DNA from: UMGS172 sp964424555
Lineage (GTDB): Bacteria; Bacillota; Clostridia; Oscillospirales; Acutalibacteraceae
Reading direction: 5' to 3'
Assembly (NCBI GenBank): GCA_964424555.1
Contig: CAYRIX010000032.1
Location: forward strand, 1-18,391
Length of the DNA: 18,391 nucleotides
In this document: positions 1 through 7,052 of the stretch, piece by piece
How positions within the stretch are numbered: the stretch's first letter is position 1
Layout of the letters: each line of letters begins with the position of its first letter
Notes under the pieces: model-generated
What the model was told of the DNA's origin: nothing
The model's input: the letters and a program-made list of their open reading frames with translations, nothing else
Databases searched by the model: none
Translations under genes and position numbers: made by a program

Positions 1-1
1 A

Positions 2-61
2 CAATGGGTTGTTTCAATTGATGCTATGAAACGGGAATACGGTAATATTACCAATAGGTAA
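2..61 (+). CDS. Possible C-terminal end of an upstream gene (partial, uncertain)
   Basis: Nineteen codons are open from the window edge to a TAA at 59-61, reading QWVVSIDAMKREYGNITNR. The composition looks protein-like but I recognise no family. The same bases can also fold into a three-way RNA junction (31-90), and a minus-strand frame is open here too, so the coding call is weak. In Clostridia the neighbour upstream of tgt is often queA or ruvB; this tail does not match either convincingly. Confidence 0.2.
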   Translation, partial: QWVVSIDAMKREYGNITNR

Positions 62-90
62 AAGAAATTACCAATTGTCACATATCCCGT
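31..90 (+). other. Potential three-way-junction RNA structure
   Basis: An outer helix pairs ACGGGA (31-36) plus TA (38-39) with TATCCCGT (83-90). It encloses two hairpins: GGTA/TACC (41-44 with 49-52) and GGTAA/TTACC (57-61 with 68-72). There is no U-tract, so it is not an intrinsic terminator. It lies about 140 bases upstream of tgt. I see no match to a known preQ1 riboswitch. It may be chance in AT-rich DNA. Confidence 0.3.
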
Positions 91-166
91 AAACTTCGAT
101 GATGCGATGCTCATCAAATAGATAATGAGCAGGTAAGAAGTATGAGGTAGTAGTGAAAAGGTAAGG

Positions 167-183
167 TGTCGGCTATGCCGACA
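167..183 (+). promoter_or_regulatory. Short perfect hairpin upstream of tgt
   Basis: TGTCGGC (167-173) and GCCGACA (177-183) form a 7-bp perfect stem with a TAT loop. No T-run follows, so a terminator is unlikely. A TATAAT hexamer follows at 200-205, but the hexamer at the expected -35 position (around 177-182) is poor. The hairpin would therefore lie in or just before the tgt promoter or leader and could bind a regulator. Function is not known. Confidence 0.35.
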
Positions 184-232
184 GATTGATGAATATTAAT
201 ATAATCGTAGGATTTTACAAAGGACAATAATT

Positions 233-1366
233 ATGTTTAAAGTTTTAAAAAAAGAAGGCACTGCAAGACGTGGTGTATTTGAGACTGTTCACGGTACCGT
301 TCAAACACCTGCATTTATGAACGTTGCCACCTGCGCTGCCATCAAGGGCGGAGTTTCGGCGTTTGATATGTCCCAAGACCTGCATACTCAGGTCATGCTT
401 TGCAACACTTATCATCTGCATTTGCGTCCCGGGGACGAGCTGATCAAAAAATTCGGCGGTCTTCATAAATTTACAGGTTGGCAAGGACCGATTTTAACTG
501 ACAGCGGCGGTTTTCAAGTATTTTCATTAGCCTCACTACGCAAAATTAGTGAAGAAGGTGTCAATTTTAGCTCTCATATTGACGGTCAAAAGATTTTTAT
601 GGGCCCTGAAGAGAGCATGAAGATACAGTCTAACCTTGGCTCTACCATTGCTATGGCTTTTGATGAATGTGTTGAAAATCCTGCAACATATGAGTATTCT
701 AAGCAATCCTGCGCAAGAACAACACGCTGGCTCAAGCGGTGCAAAATAAAAATGGACGAACTGAATAAAAGGGAAGACACTGTCAATCCAAATCAGCTTT
801 TGTTTGGTATAAATCAAGGTTGTACCTTTGATGACTTAAGAATTGAACACATGAAGCAGATTGCAGATCTTGATTTAGATGGTTATGCCATTGGCGGACT
901 TGCTGTAGGCGAGCCTGCTGAGGTCATGTATCATGTTATAGAGCAAGTTGAGCCACACATGCCCAGCGATAAGATCAGGTATCTTATGGGTGTCGGCACG
1001 CCTGCCAATATTTTAGAGGCTGTTGAGCGTGGTGTTGATCTCTTTGACTGTGTTATGCCGAGCCGAAATGCCCGACACGGCCATTTGTTTACTTGGGAAG
1101 GTATAAGAAACATTAATAACGAGAAGTACAAAGACGATCATGACCCTATTGAGGTCGGTTGTCAGTGTCCAACCTGCCGATGTCATTCGAGAGCATACGT
1201 CAGACATCTTATAAAGGCAGGCGAGATGCTCGGTCAACGCTTATGTGTACAGCATAATTTGTATTTCTACAACACTTTAATGGAAAAAATACGGGAAAAT
1301 CTCGATAACGGAACATTTTTACAGTTCAAAAATGAAGTAATTGTAAAAATTGCCACAAGAATTTAA
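233..1366 (+). CDS. tgt: tRNA-guanine transglycosylase (queuosine biosynthesis)
   Basis: This cytoplasmic enzyme swaps guanine-34 of GUN-anticodon tRNAs (Asp, Asn, His, Tyr) for preQ1, the committed tRNA step of queuosine synthesis. The 377 residues fit the bacterial TGT length and are collinear with the family. TDSGGFQVFSL carries the proton acceptor Asp90; AFDEC gives the base-contacting Asp144 and Cys146; GGLAVGE spans 221-227; DLFDCVMPSR carries the nucleophile Asp272. The zinc site is Cys310, Cys312, Cys315 and His341. The motif usually written GIVQGG reads GINQGC here (192-197), but the base-binding Gln195 is kept. The start is supported by AAAGGA at 219-224, eight bases upstream of ATG. 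yajC follows after 68 bp, the usual Firmicute order. The call is secure. Confidence 0.97.
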   Translation: MFKVLKKEGTARRGVFETVHGTVQTPAFMNVATCAAIKGGVSAFDMSQDLHTQVMLCNTYHLHLRPGDELIKKFGGLHKFTGWQGPILTDSGGFQVFSLASLRKISEEGVNFSSHIDGQKIFMGPEESMKIQSNLGSTIAMAFDECVENPATYEYSKQSCARTTRWLKRCKIKMDELNKREDTVNPNQLLFGINQGCTFDDLRIEHMKQIADLDLDGYAIGGLAVGEPAEVMYHVIEQVEPHMPSDKIRYLMGVGTPANILEAVERGVDLFDCVMPSRNARHGHLFTWEGIRNINNEKYKDDHDPIEVGCQCPTCRCHSRAYVRHLIKAGEMLGQRLCVQHNLYFYNTLMEKIRENLDNGTFLQFKNEVIVKIATRI

Positions 1367-1434
1367 AATTTTCCTTGCTTTTTCAAGGTATATGTAGTAA
1401 TATATCAACATAATAATTTTGGAGGTATTCACTA

Positions 1435-1719
1435 ATGGGTGGCGGAATTTCAATGATATTGATGCTTGTCATCTTCGGCGGTATGATCTTTTTTATGAAC
1501 CGTTCGCAGAAGAAGAAGCAAAGAAAAGAACAGGAACAAAGAGATAATGTTCAGGTTGGTGACGAGATAGTTACCATAGGCGGTTTTGTGGTACGTGTTA
1601 TTTCGGTTAAGGATGACCATTTTATTGTCGAGTCTCCTGCAGACCATTCTAAGATGAAGCTCATGAAGTGGGCTCTTTCTTCAAATAACACCGTTCATGA
1701 TGCAACCCCCTCAAAATAA
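1435..1719 (+). CDS. yajC: Preprotein translocase accessory subunit YajC
   Basis: This is a small inner-membrane protein that associates with SecDF and the SecYEG translocon. Of its 94 residues, one N-terminal membrane helix (about 5-21) is followed by a very basic stretch (SQKKKQRK). A cytosolic domain follows with the family signature VGDEIVTIGGFVVRV, close to the usual GDxVVTxGGxxGxV. GGAGG at 1421-1425, nine bases before ATG, sets the start. Position after tgt is the classic context. secD/secF are not next door: a TIGR04086-type gene follows instead, an order also found in other Clostridia. Only a weak CCTTG/CAAGG hairpin (1373-1388) lies between tgt and yajC, so co-transcription is likely. 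Confidence 0.93.
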   Translation: MGGGISMILMLVIFGGMIFFMNRSQKKKQRKEQEQRDNVQVGDEIVTIGGFVVRVISVKDDHFIVESPADHSKMKLMKWALSSNNTVHDATPSK

Positions 1720-1733
1720 GTAATAATTACTTT

Positions 1734-1768
1734 CACCGCTTCGTATATTTTTACGAGGCGGTGTTTTT
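1734..1768 (+). terminator. Terminator-like hairpin holding the next gene's ribosome binding site
   Basis: The arms 1734-1745 and 1752-1763 form a 12-bp stem with one G-T wobble and a 6-base loop, followed by TTTTT (1764-1768), the layout of an intrinsic terminator after yajC. The 3' arm contains GAGGCGG, which is also the only plausible Shine-Dalgarno for the ATG at 1769. The structure could both attenuate transcription and hide the ribosome binding site. Confidence 0.75.
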
Positions 1769-2176
1769 ATGAGAAATTTGATTAAAGATGGCTCAAGTAC
1801 AGGTTTTATAAAGGCAAATATATTTGGTGTGCTGACAGGATTAGCAGTAATGCTGGCGACAACTGCCCTTGGAGCGGTTGTTATGTCAGCTGCTGATTTG
1901 AGCAGTAGTACAGCTAAAGCTATTGCTGTGATTATTTTAATAATATCATCCTTAGTTTGCGGTATGGTTACAGCTAAAAAGGCCGAAAGCAAGTCCTTAA
2001 TAACGGGTGCTGCTTCGGGTATTTTTCTGTATTTGATAATTGCTGTAATTTCGGCAGCAGTAGCAAAAAACGGGTTTTCAAGTGCGTTCATAATAAGATT
2101 GATCATATCAGTTGTTGCGGCGGCAGTCGGTGCATTAATAATTACGCTTAAATCCAACAACAAAAAATATGTTTAA
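1769..2176 (+). CDS. TIGR04086-type four-helix membrane protein
   Basis: This 135-residue protein is almost entirely hydrophobic, with about four membrane segments near residues 17-42, 47-67, 76-98 and 105-128. The pattern of a SSLVCGMVTAKKAESKSLITG segment between helices two and three (small residues, then a Lys-rich turn, then Gly-rich helix) matches the uncharacterised Firmicute family TIGR04086. That family commonly sits beside yajC and the Sec or SCIFF-peptide genes in Clostridia. Biochemical function is not known. The start is the ATG directly after the U-tract of the preceding hairpin, whose 3' arm supplies GAGGCGG as Shine-Dalgarno. The stop codon overlaps the following terminator. 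Family assignment rests on pattern memory and context. Confidence 0.75.
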   Translation: MRNLIKDGSSTGFIKANIFGVLTGLAVMLATTALGAVVMSAADLSSSTAKAIAVIILIISSLVCGMVTAKKAESKSLITGAASGIFLYLIIAVISAAVAKNGFSSAFIIRLIISVVAAAVGALIITLKSNNKKYV

Positions 2177-2206
2177 TAAAAGCCGAGCTTCGGCTTTTAT
2201 TTTTTA
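2175..2206 (+). terminator. Intrinsic terminator of the tgt-yajC block
   Basis: A perfect 12-bp stem, 2175-2186 with 2190-2201, has a 3-base loop GCT and ends in a T-run to 2206. It begins inside the stop codon of the TIGR04086-type gene and separates this block from the adhE regulatory region. Confidence 0.9.
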
Positions 2207-2223
2207 TGTGGTATATATTTTGT

Positions 2224-2264
2224 GATATATTTGCAATTTGCAACATATCATTTGCGATATATGT
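2224..2264 (+). promoter_or_regulatory. Repeated TTTGC-type elements upstream of adhE
   Basis: Three related blocks occur: GATATATTTGCAA (2224-2236), an inverted TTGCAACATATC (2238-2249), and TTTGCGATATAT (2251-2262). The first two form an imperfect inverted repeat and the third is a direct copy of the first half. They overlap or precede the possible -35 region of adhE. They could be an operator for an unidentified regulator. The function is inferred only from arrangement. Confidence 0.4.
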
Positions 2265-2279
2265 TAATATTAATTTAAT
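2252..2279 (+). promoter_or_regulatory. Candidate sigma-A promoter of adhE
   Basis: TTGCGA (2252-2257), a 16-base spacer, and TTTAAT (2274-2279) give a plausible but not perfect vegetative promoter. It would start transcription near 2286, just before the Rex-like operator. Alternative AT-rich hexamers are nearby, so the exact promoter is uncertain. Confidence 0.4.
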
Positions 2280-2300
2280 CATTTACAACTCTCGAACCGC

Positions 2301-2318
2301 TCGTTAAAATATTAACAT
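2301..2318 (+). promoter_or_regulatory. Rex-like operator of adhE
   Basis: The 18-mer TCGTTAAAATATTAACAT closely follows the clostridial Rex consensus TTGTTAANNNNTTAACAA, with a fully symmetric GTTAA-N4-TTAAC core. Rex is the NADH/NAD-sensing repressor that governs adhE and other fermentation genes in many Firmicutes. The site lies 43 bases upstream of the adhE start codon and downstream of the likely transcription start, so bound Rex would block elongation or promoter clearance. Derepression at high NADH is expected. Confidence 0.75.
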
Positions 2319-2360
2319 ATTCAGAGTACTCAAATTAAAAATATTCAAGGAGAAATTAAA

Positions 2361-4967
2361 ATGAGTTATGAAAGATTTGAGTTAGTTGACAGTGTTGAGG
2401 CACTGCTAAAAACTATCGCCAGAGTTAAAAAAGCTCAGCAGGAATTTGCTACATATACTCAGGCTCAGGTTGACAAGATATTCCTTGCCGCCGCTTCTGC
2501 TGCCAATAAGGCAAGAATTCCTCTTGCTAAGATGGCTGTTGAAGAAACGGGAATGGGTGTTGTTGAGGATAAGGTAATTAAAAACCATTACGCATCCGAG
2601 TATATTTACAACGCTTATAAAGATACCAAGACCTGCGGAGTCATTGAAGAAGATATGGCATTCGGCACTAAAAAGATTGCCGAGCCTATCGGAGTAATTG
2701 CTGCAGTTATTCCTACTACTAATCCTACTTCAACTGCTATCTTCAAGTGCCTTTTGGCGTTGAAGACCCGTAACGCAATCATCATTTCTCCCCATCCGAG
2801 AGCCAAGAACAGCACCATTGCTGCCGCAAAATTGGTGCTCCAAGCAGCAGTTGCAGCAGGAGCTCCCGAGGGTATTATTGACTGGATAGATGTACCAAGC
2901 CTTGATATGACTAATACTGTTATGAAAGAGGCCGACATCATCCTTGCAACGGGTGGTCCCGGAATGGTAAAGGCCGCATATTCAAGCGGTAAGCCTGCTT
3001 TGGGCGTTGGCGCAGGTAACACTCCTGCTATCATCGACGATACCGCCGATATTCTGCTTGCCGTCAACTCGATTATCCATTCCAAGACTTTTGATAACGG
3101 TATGATCTGTGCTTCGGAGCAGTCGGTCATCGTGCTCGATAGCATCTACGACAGGGTCAAGGCAGAGTTTGCCGCAAGAGGATGCTATTTCCTAGAAGGC
3201 GAGGATACCGAGAAGGTAAGAAAGACCATTATCATCAACGGTGCTTTGAACGCTAAGATCGTTGGTCAGTCTGCATATAGAATTGCTGAGCTTTCGGGCG
3301 TATCCGTTCCCGAAACGACCAAAATACTTATCGGCGAGGTCGAGAGCGTTGAGCTTTCTGAGGAATTTGCTCACGAAAAACTCAGTCCTGTACTTGCAAT
3401 GTATAAGGCAACTGATTTTGAAGATGCACTCTCTAAAGCTGAGCATCTTGTTGCCGACGGTGGCTATGGTCATACCTCCAGTGTTTATCTGAACGCTGTC
3501 ACCGAAAAGGCCAAGCTGGATGAGTTTGCCGCACGTATGAAGACCTGCCGAATCTTAGTCAATACTCCGTCCTCGCACGGCGGTATCGGTGATCTTTATA
3601 ACTTCAAGCTTGCACCGTCTCTGACCTTGGGCTGTGGCTCTTGGGGAGGTAACTCGGTTTCCGAGAATGTCGGTGTAAAGCATCTTCTAAATATCAAGAC
3701 CGTTGCTGAAAGAAGGGAAAATATGCTTTGGTTCCGTGCACCTGAAAAGGTATATATCAAAAAGGGATGTCTGCCTGTTGCTTTAGCTGAGCTTAAGACC
3801 GTTATGAATAAGAAAAAGGTGTTCCTTGTAACCGATACGTTCCTTTATCAAAACGGCTACACAAAGCCTATAACCGACCGTCTTGATGAAATGGGTATTC
3901 AGCATACCTGCTTCTTTAACGTTCAGCCTGACCCGACCTTGGCTAATGCCAAAGAGGGTGCCGCTTTGATGACCGCATTCCAGCCCGATTGCATCATTGC
4001 TTTGGGCGGCGGTTCGGCAATGGATGCCGCTAAGATCATGTGGGTGATGTACGAGCATCCCGAGGCTGACTTTATGGATATGGCAATGCGTTTCATCGAT
4101 ATCCGTAAACGTGTTTACACCTTCCCGAAGATGGGTGAAAAGGCATACTTTATTGCGATTCCTACCTCGGCAGGTACAGGCTCTGAGGTTACTCCTTTTG
4201 CCGTTATCACCGATGAATCGACCGGTGTAAAATATCCGCTTGCCGACTATGAGCTTCTGCCCGATATGGCTATCATTGATACCGATTTCCATATGAGTGC
4301 ACCCAAAGGCTTGACCGCCGCATCGGGTATTGATGCCGTTACTCATGCACTTGAGGCATACGCTTCGATGTTGGCAACCGATTATACCGACGGCTTGGCT
4401 TTGAAGGCCTTGAAGGTTATTTTTGAGTACCTGCCCAGAGCTTACGACAACGGTCAGACAGACGTTGAGGCAAGAGAGAAAATGGCCAATGCCGCAACCA
4501 TCGCAGGTATGGCTTTTGCAAATGCATTCCTTGGTGTATGCCATTCTATGGCTCACAAATTAGGTGCATTCCATCATCTGCCTCACGGTGTTGCCAATGC
4601 GTTGATGATCGAAGAGGTCATCCGCTTTAATGCTAGCGAAACTCCTGCAAAAATGGGTACCTTCTCGCAGTACGACCATCCTCATACCTTGGCCCGTTAT
4701 GCTGAGGTTGCCGATTATTTAGATCTTGGCGGTAGCACTAATGAAGAAAAGGTTGAAAACCTTATCAAGGCTATCAACGACCTCAAGGAAAAGGTTGGAA
4801 TCAAGAAAACAATTAAGGATTACAACGTTGATGAAAAGTTCTTCCTTGACAATCTTGATGAAATGGTTGAACAGGCCTTTGATGATCAGTGCACTGGTGC
4901 AAATCCGAGATATCCGCTGATGAGTGAAATTAAGCAGATGTATCTCAACGCATACTACGGTAAATAA
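2361..4967 (+). CDS. adhE: Bifunctional acetaldehyde/alcohol dehydrogenase AdhE
   Basis: AdhE reduces acetyl-CoA to acetaldehyde and then ethanol, consuming two NADH, the main redox sink in ethanol-forming fermenters. The 868 residues are full length. The N-terminal CoA-acylating aldehyde dehydrogenase domain (about 1-445) has catalytic Cys250 in FDNGMICASEQ. The C-terminal iron-dependent alcohol dehydrogenase domain (about 455-868) has GGGSAMD at 549-555 and all four Fe2+ ligands, Asp658, His662, His728 and His742, exactly five residues shifted from E. coli AdhE. Members of the family form filaments called spirosomes. AAGGAG at 2347-2352, eight bases before ATG, sets the start. A Rex-like operator precedes it and a kinase-fold gene follows after 12 bp. 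Nothing suggests inactivation. Confidence 0.98.
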   Translation: MSYERFELVDSVEALLKTIARVKKAQQEFATYTQAQVDKIFLAAASAANKARIPLAKMAVEETGMGVVEDKVIKNHYASEYIYNAYKDTKTCGVIEEDMAFGTKKIAEPIGVIAAVIPTTNPTSTAIFKCLLALKTRNAIIISPHPRAKNSTIAAAKLVLQAAVAAGAPEGIIDWIDVPSLDMTNTVMKEADIILATGGPGMVKAAYSSGKPALGVGAGNTPAIIDDTADILLAVNSIIHSKTFDNGMICASEQSVIVLDSIYDRVKAEFAARGCYFLEGEDTEKVRKTIIINGALNAKIVGQSAYRIAELSGVSVPETTKILIGEVESVELSEEFAHEKLSPVLAMYKATDFEDALSKAEHLVADGGYGHTSSVYLNAVTEKAKLDEFAARMKTCRILVNTPSSHGGIGDLYNFKLAPSLTLGCGSWGGNSVSENVGVKHLLNIKTVAERRENMLWFRAPEKVYIKKGCLPVALAELKTVMNKKKVFLVTDTFLYQNGYTKPITDRLDEMGIQHTCFFNVQPDPTLANAKEGAALMTAFQPDCIIALGGGSAMDAAKIMWVMYEHPEADFMDMAMRFIDIRKRVYTFPKMGEKAYFIAIPTSAGTGSEVTPFAVITDESTGVKYPLADYELLPDMAIIDTDFHMSAPKGLTAASGIDAVTHALEAYASMLATDYTDGLALKALKVIFEYLPRAYDNGQTDVEAREKMANAATIAGMAFANAFLGVCHSMAHKLGAFHHLPHGVANALMIEEVIRFNASETPAKMGTFSQYDHPHTLARYAEVADYLDLGGSTNEEKVENLIKAINDLKEKVGIKKTIKDYNVDEKFFLDNLDEMVEQAFDDQCTGANPRYPLMSEIKQMYLNAYYGK

Positions 4968-4979
4968 GGAGGAACTACA

Positions 4980-5729
4980 ATGAAAGACGCTATTCTTTTT
5001 TATAATGACAACTCCAAGGAAATCTACCGTGACGGAGACAAGTGTATTAAGGTATTTGATACTAACTATTCCAAAGAGGATGTTTTAAACGAGGCGCTTA
5101 ATCAGGCACGTGTTGAAAACCTCGGTCTTAACACAGCAAAGCTGTTTGAGGTCAAAATGATTGACGGTAAATGGGCAATAGTTTTCGATTATATTGAGGG
5201 CAAGACCTTACAGCAGTTGATGGACGAGAACCCCGAAAAGATAGATGACTATATTGAGCTATTTGTTGAAATTCAGCTTGAGGTTCATTCTAAAAAGAGT
5301 CCGCTGTTAAAAAGATTAAAGGATAAGATGAACTATAAGATCACTCAGACCGATCTTGATGCAACTACCCGATATGAGTTGCACACACGTCTCGAGTCTA
5401 TGCCCAAGCACAATAAGGTGTGTCACGGCGATTTCTGTCCGTCAAACATCATTATCACACCCGATGGCAAGCCTTATGTTATTGACTGGGCGCATGTAAC
5501 TCAGGGTAACGCTTCGGCAGATGTTGCAAGAACTTATCTTTTGTTTAACCTTGAAGGCAAAAAAGATGTTGCTGATAAGTATCTTGATATTTTCTGTAAA
5601 AAGAGTGATACCGCAAAGCAGTATGTTCAAAAGTGGTTGCCCATCGTTGCCGCATCGCAGTCGGTCAAGGGCAAAGCACATGAGCGTGAGTTCCTGCTTT
5701 CCTGGGTAGATGTTGTAGATTACGAATAA
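4980..5729 (+). CDS. Aminoglycoside-phosphotransferase-fold small-molecule kinase
   Basis: This 249-residue protein has the APH/choline-kinase fold (PF01636). CIKVF gives a candidate ATP-binding Lys24 and LNEAL a pairing Glu38. The catalytic loop is CHGDFCPSN, with Asp151 and Asn156 (Brenner HxDxxxxN). VIDWAH carries the metal-binding Asp169, and the following ADVARTYL motif is typical of the family. It resembles the TIGR02172-type paralogues of anaerobes, whose substrates are not known, so aminoglycoside resistance should not be assumed. No signal peptide or membrane helix is seen, so it should be cytoplasmic. It starts 12 bp after adhE behind AAGGAGG (4966-4972), shares the operon terminator, and should be co-regulated by Rex. 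The substrate cannot be deduced from sequence. Confidence 0.85.
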   Translation: MKDAILFYNDNSKEIYRDGDKCIKVFDTNYSKEDVLNEALNQARVENLGLNTAKLFEVKMIDGKWAIVFDYIEGKTLQQLMDENPEKIDDYIELFVEIQLEVHSKKSPLLKRLKDKMNYKITQTDLDATTRYELHTRLESMPKHNKVCHGDFCPSNIIITPDGKPYVIDWAHVTQGNASADVARTYLLFNLEGKKDVADKYLDIFCKKSDTAKQYVQKWLPIVAASQSVKGKAHEREFLLSWVDVVDYE

Positions 5730-5734
5730 ACATA

Positions 5735-5766
5735 AAAAACCTCCCTATACAAGGGAGGTTTTTATA
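5735..5766. terminator. Bidirectional terminator between the kinase gene and the esterase gene
   Basis: A perfect 12-bp stem, 5735-5746 with 5752-5763, is A-rich on the left and T-rich on the right with a 5-base loop. It can end transcription of the adhE operon (+) and of the convergent hydrolase gene (-). Confidence 0.9.
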
Positions 5767-5773
5767 TAAATTT

Positions 5774-6928
5774 TTACTTGTTGAGGCATTTCCAATCAAA
5801 GATGAGCTCGGGCTGTTTGAACGGTGTCTTAAAGAATGTATCGTCAAGCTGTTCGCCGTACATGTGCCACTTAATAACCTTGACAAGCTGCTGAATATCC
5901 AAAGGCTGGTGGAAATGGGTCCCCGTGCGGTAGTACCAAACAAGGTTTTCCTCTTTGCCGTAAAGCTTGAACACCTCGGTTGCGGCCTTTGTGGTCTGCC
6001 ACGAGCCTATGGTGTTGGTCCAGGCATCGCTTGCGGCCTCCCAAACACATAATTTGCGGGGTGCAACAAGTGCTTTCAAGTAGTGAGCGTCAAAGGGGAG
6101 GTCGGCTTCTCTTTCTTTATATTCTTGCATTCCAGAGCCTATCCAGAACGGATAATTGGTAGCAAGATCCTTTAAAGTCTCGCTACGTTTTTCCTGACCG
6201 TCCTCATTTATCTGAGTCATATGTATGCGATAGCAGGAACAAGCACCACAGTTTGTCTCGCTTGGATTGACGATAGCGGCTCTTTCATCCAAAACGCCTG
6301 CAAGCATTGCGGTTTTTGCACCTCTTGAGTGACCTGTGAAAGCGATGCAGGATTTATCAATAAAATCAAAGGTCTCAAGTGCGTCAACACAGCGTGAAAA
6401 ACCCCAGGCCCAAGCGGATAATGCACCCATATCAAGGTCGGGGTAGACCTTGTAAAGCTGACCCTTGCCTCTGCCTTTATTACGAGTGTCGTTAGCTAAC
6501 TCAAGACGGTTGAACAGAACAAAGCCGATACCGTTATCGAGCATAGCGTCGAGATATTCTTTATCATTTGAATATTTCCAGCAACCGTCGCCACAGACAA
6601 CTACAGGGAACTTTTTAACACCTACAGGCTTGAAAATCTGCATAATAAATGAAGCCTGCTTTTCTTTTGTGCCGGCAGTAATTCTGTAGTTTAATACTTT
6701 TGCAGAGAATTCATACAAATCTTCAACCTCAAAAACCTCGGGCTTGGGAGGCTGAGGGCCGTACTGCAGTTCTACCGCAGTTTTATATATCTCTTTACGG
6801 CGTTTTTCCCAATCTTCGACCGTTTTTACCTGGGTGCCGTCATCAAATATAAACGGGTTGGGGAGCTCGCCCAAAACATCATACTTAACAGCCTTTATTA
6901 TTTCTTCTCCAGTAACAGGTTTGACCAT
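5774..6928 (-). CDS. CE15-like alpha/beta-hydrolase (putative carbohydrate esterase)
   Basis: This 384-residue alpha/beta-hydrolase resembles the glucuronoyl esterase/acetylxylan esterase group. The nucleophile elbow is TGHSRGAK with Ser201, comparable to GCSRxGK of CE15. It is followed by LAGVLDERAAIVNPSETNCGA, where Glu224 sits where bacterial CE15 enzymes have their acidic residue. THFHQ near 337-341 holds the candidate His338 or His340. CE15 enzymes cleave ester bonds between glucuronoxylan side chains and lignin. There is no signal peptide, so it would act inside the cell on imported fragments or another ester. GGAGG (6938-6942) lies nine bases from ATG. The Cys to His change in the elbow and the cytoplasmic location argue for a sub-family with a different substrate. 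Confidence 0.65.
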   Translation of the reverse strand: MVKPVTGEEIIKAVKYDVLGELPNPFIFDDGTQVKTVEDWEKRRKEIYKTAVELQYGPQPPKPEVFEVEDLYEFSAKVLNYRITAGTKEKQASFIMQIFKPVGVKKFPVVVCGDGCWKYSNDKEYLDAMLDNGIGFVLFNRLELANDTRNKGRGKGQLYKVYPDLDMGALSAWAWGFSRCVDALETFDFIDKSCIAFTGHSRGAKTAMLAGVLDERAAIVNPSETNCGACSCYRIHMTQINEDGQEKRSETLKDLATNYPFWIGSGMQEYKEREADLPFDAHYLKALVAPRKLCVWEAASDAWTNTIGSWQTTKAATEVFKLYGKEENLVWYYRTGTHFHQPLDIQQLVKVIKWHMYGEQLDDTFFKTPFKQPELIFDWKCLNK

Positions 6929-6957
6929 AATAATGCGCCTCCGTGCAATTTTTCTTC

Positions 6958-6986
6958 ATAATACATCAATTTTATTGCAAAGTCAA
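6958..6986 (-). promoter_or_regulatory. Sigma-A promoter of the CE15-like gene
   Basis: On the minus strand, TTGACT (6981-6986) and TATTAT (6958-6963) are separated by exactly 17 bases, a strong vegetative promoter. Transcription would begin near 6951, giving a short leader with the ribosome binding site at 6938-6942. Confidence 0.75.
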
Positions 6987-7021
6987 TACTGATATTTGTT
7001 ATTTTTTGAACCATTGTTTTA

Positions 7022-7050
7022 TTGACACAGAAATTACACAGAGGTATAAT
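7022..7050 (+). promoter_or_regulatory. Consensus sigma-A promoter of the ABC-MFS-GH2 operon
   Basis: TTGACA (7022-7027) and TATAAT (7045-7050) are both perfect and spaced by 17 bases, the strongest promoter in the window. It faces away from the esterase promoter 35 bp to the left. So strong a promoter in front of transporter genes implies repression, see the hairpin at 7053-7070. Confidence 0.9.
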
Positions 7051-7052
7051 AA

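Noticed and set aside
1..232. preQ1 riboswitch in front of tgt
   Set aside because: No H-type pseudoknot with the expected A-rich tail beside the ribosome binding site could be recognised.
1711..2163. Minus-strand frame opposite the TIGR04086-type gene
   Set aside because: A hydrophobic Ala/Ile-rich translation arises from the antisense of a membrane protein. The plus strand has the better family pattern and start signals.
3783..4556. Long open frame on the minus strand inside adhE
   Set aside because: It is antisense to the conserved alcohol dehydrogenase domain, its translation is Cys/His-rich without a recognisable domain, and it has no supported start. It is a shadow of adhE codon usage.
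4980..5729. Aminoglycoside resistance gene
   Set aside because: The kinase has only the general APH fold. Its place in the adhE operon and its divergence from resistance enzymes give no support for that role.
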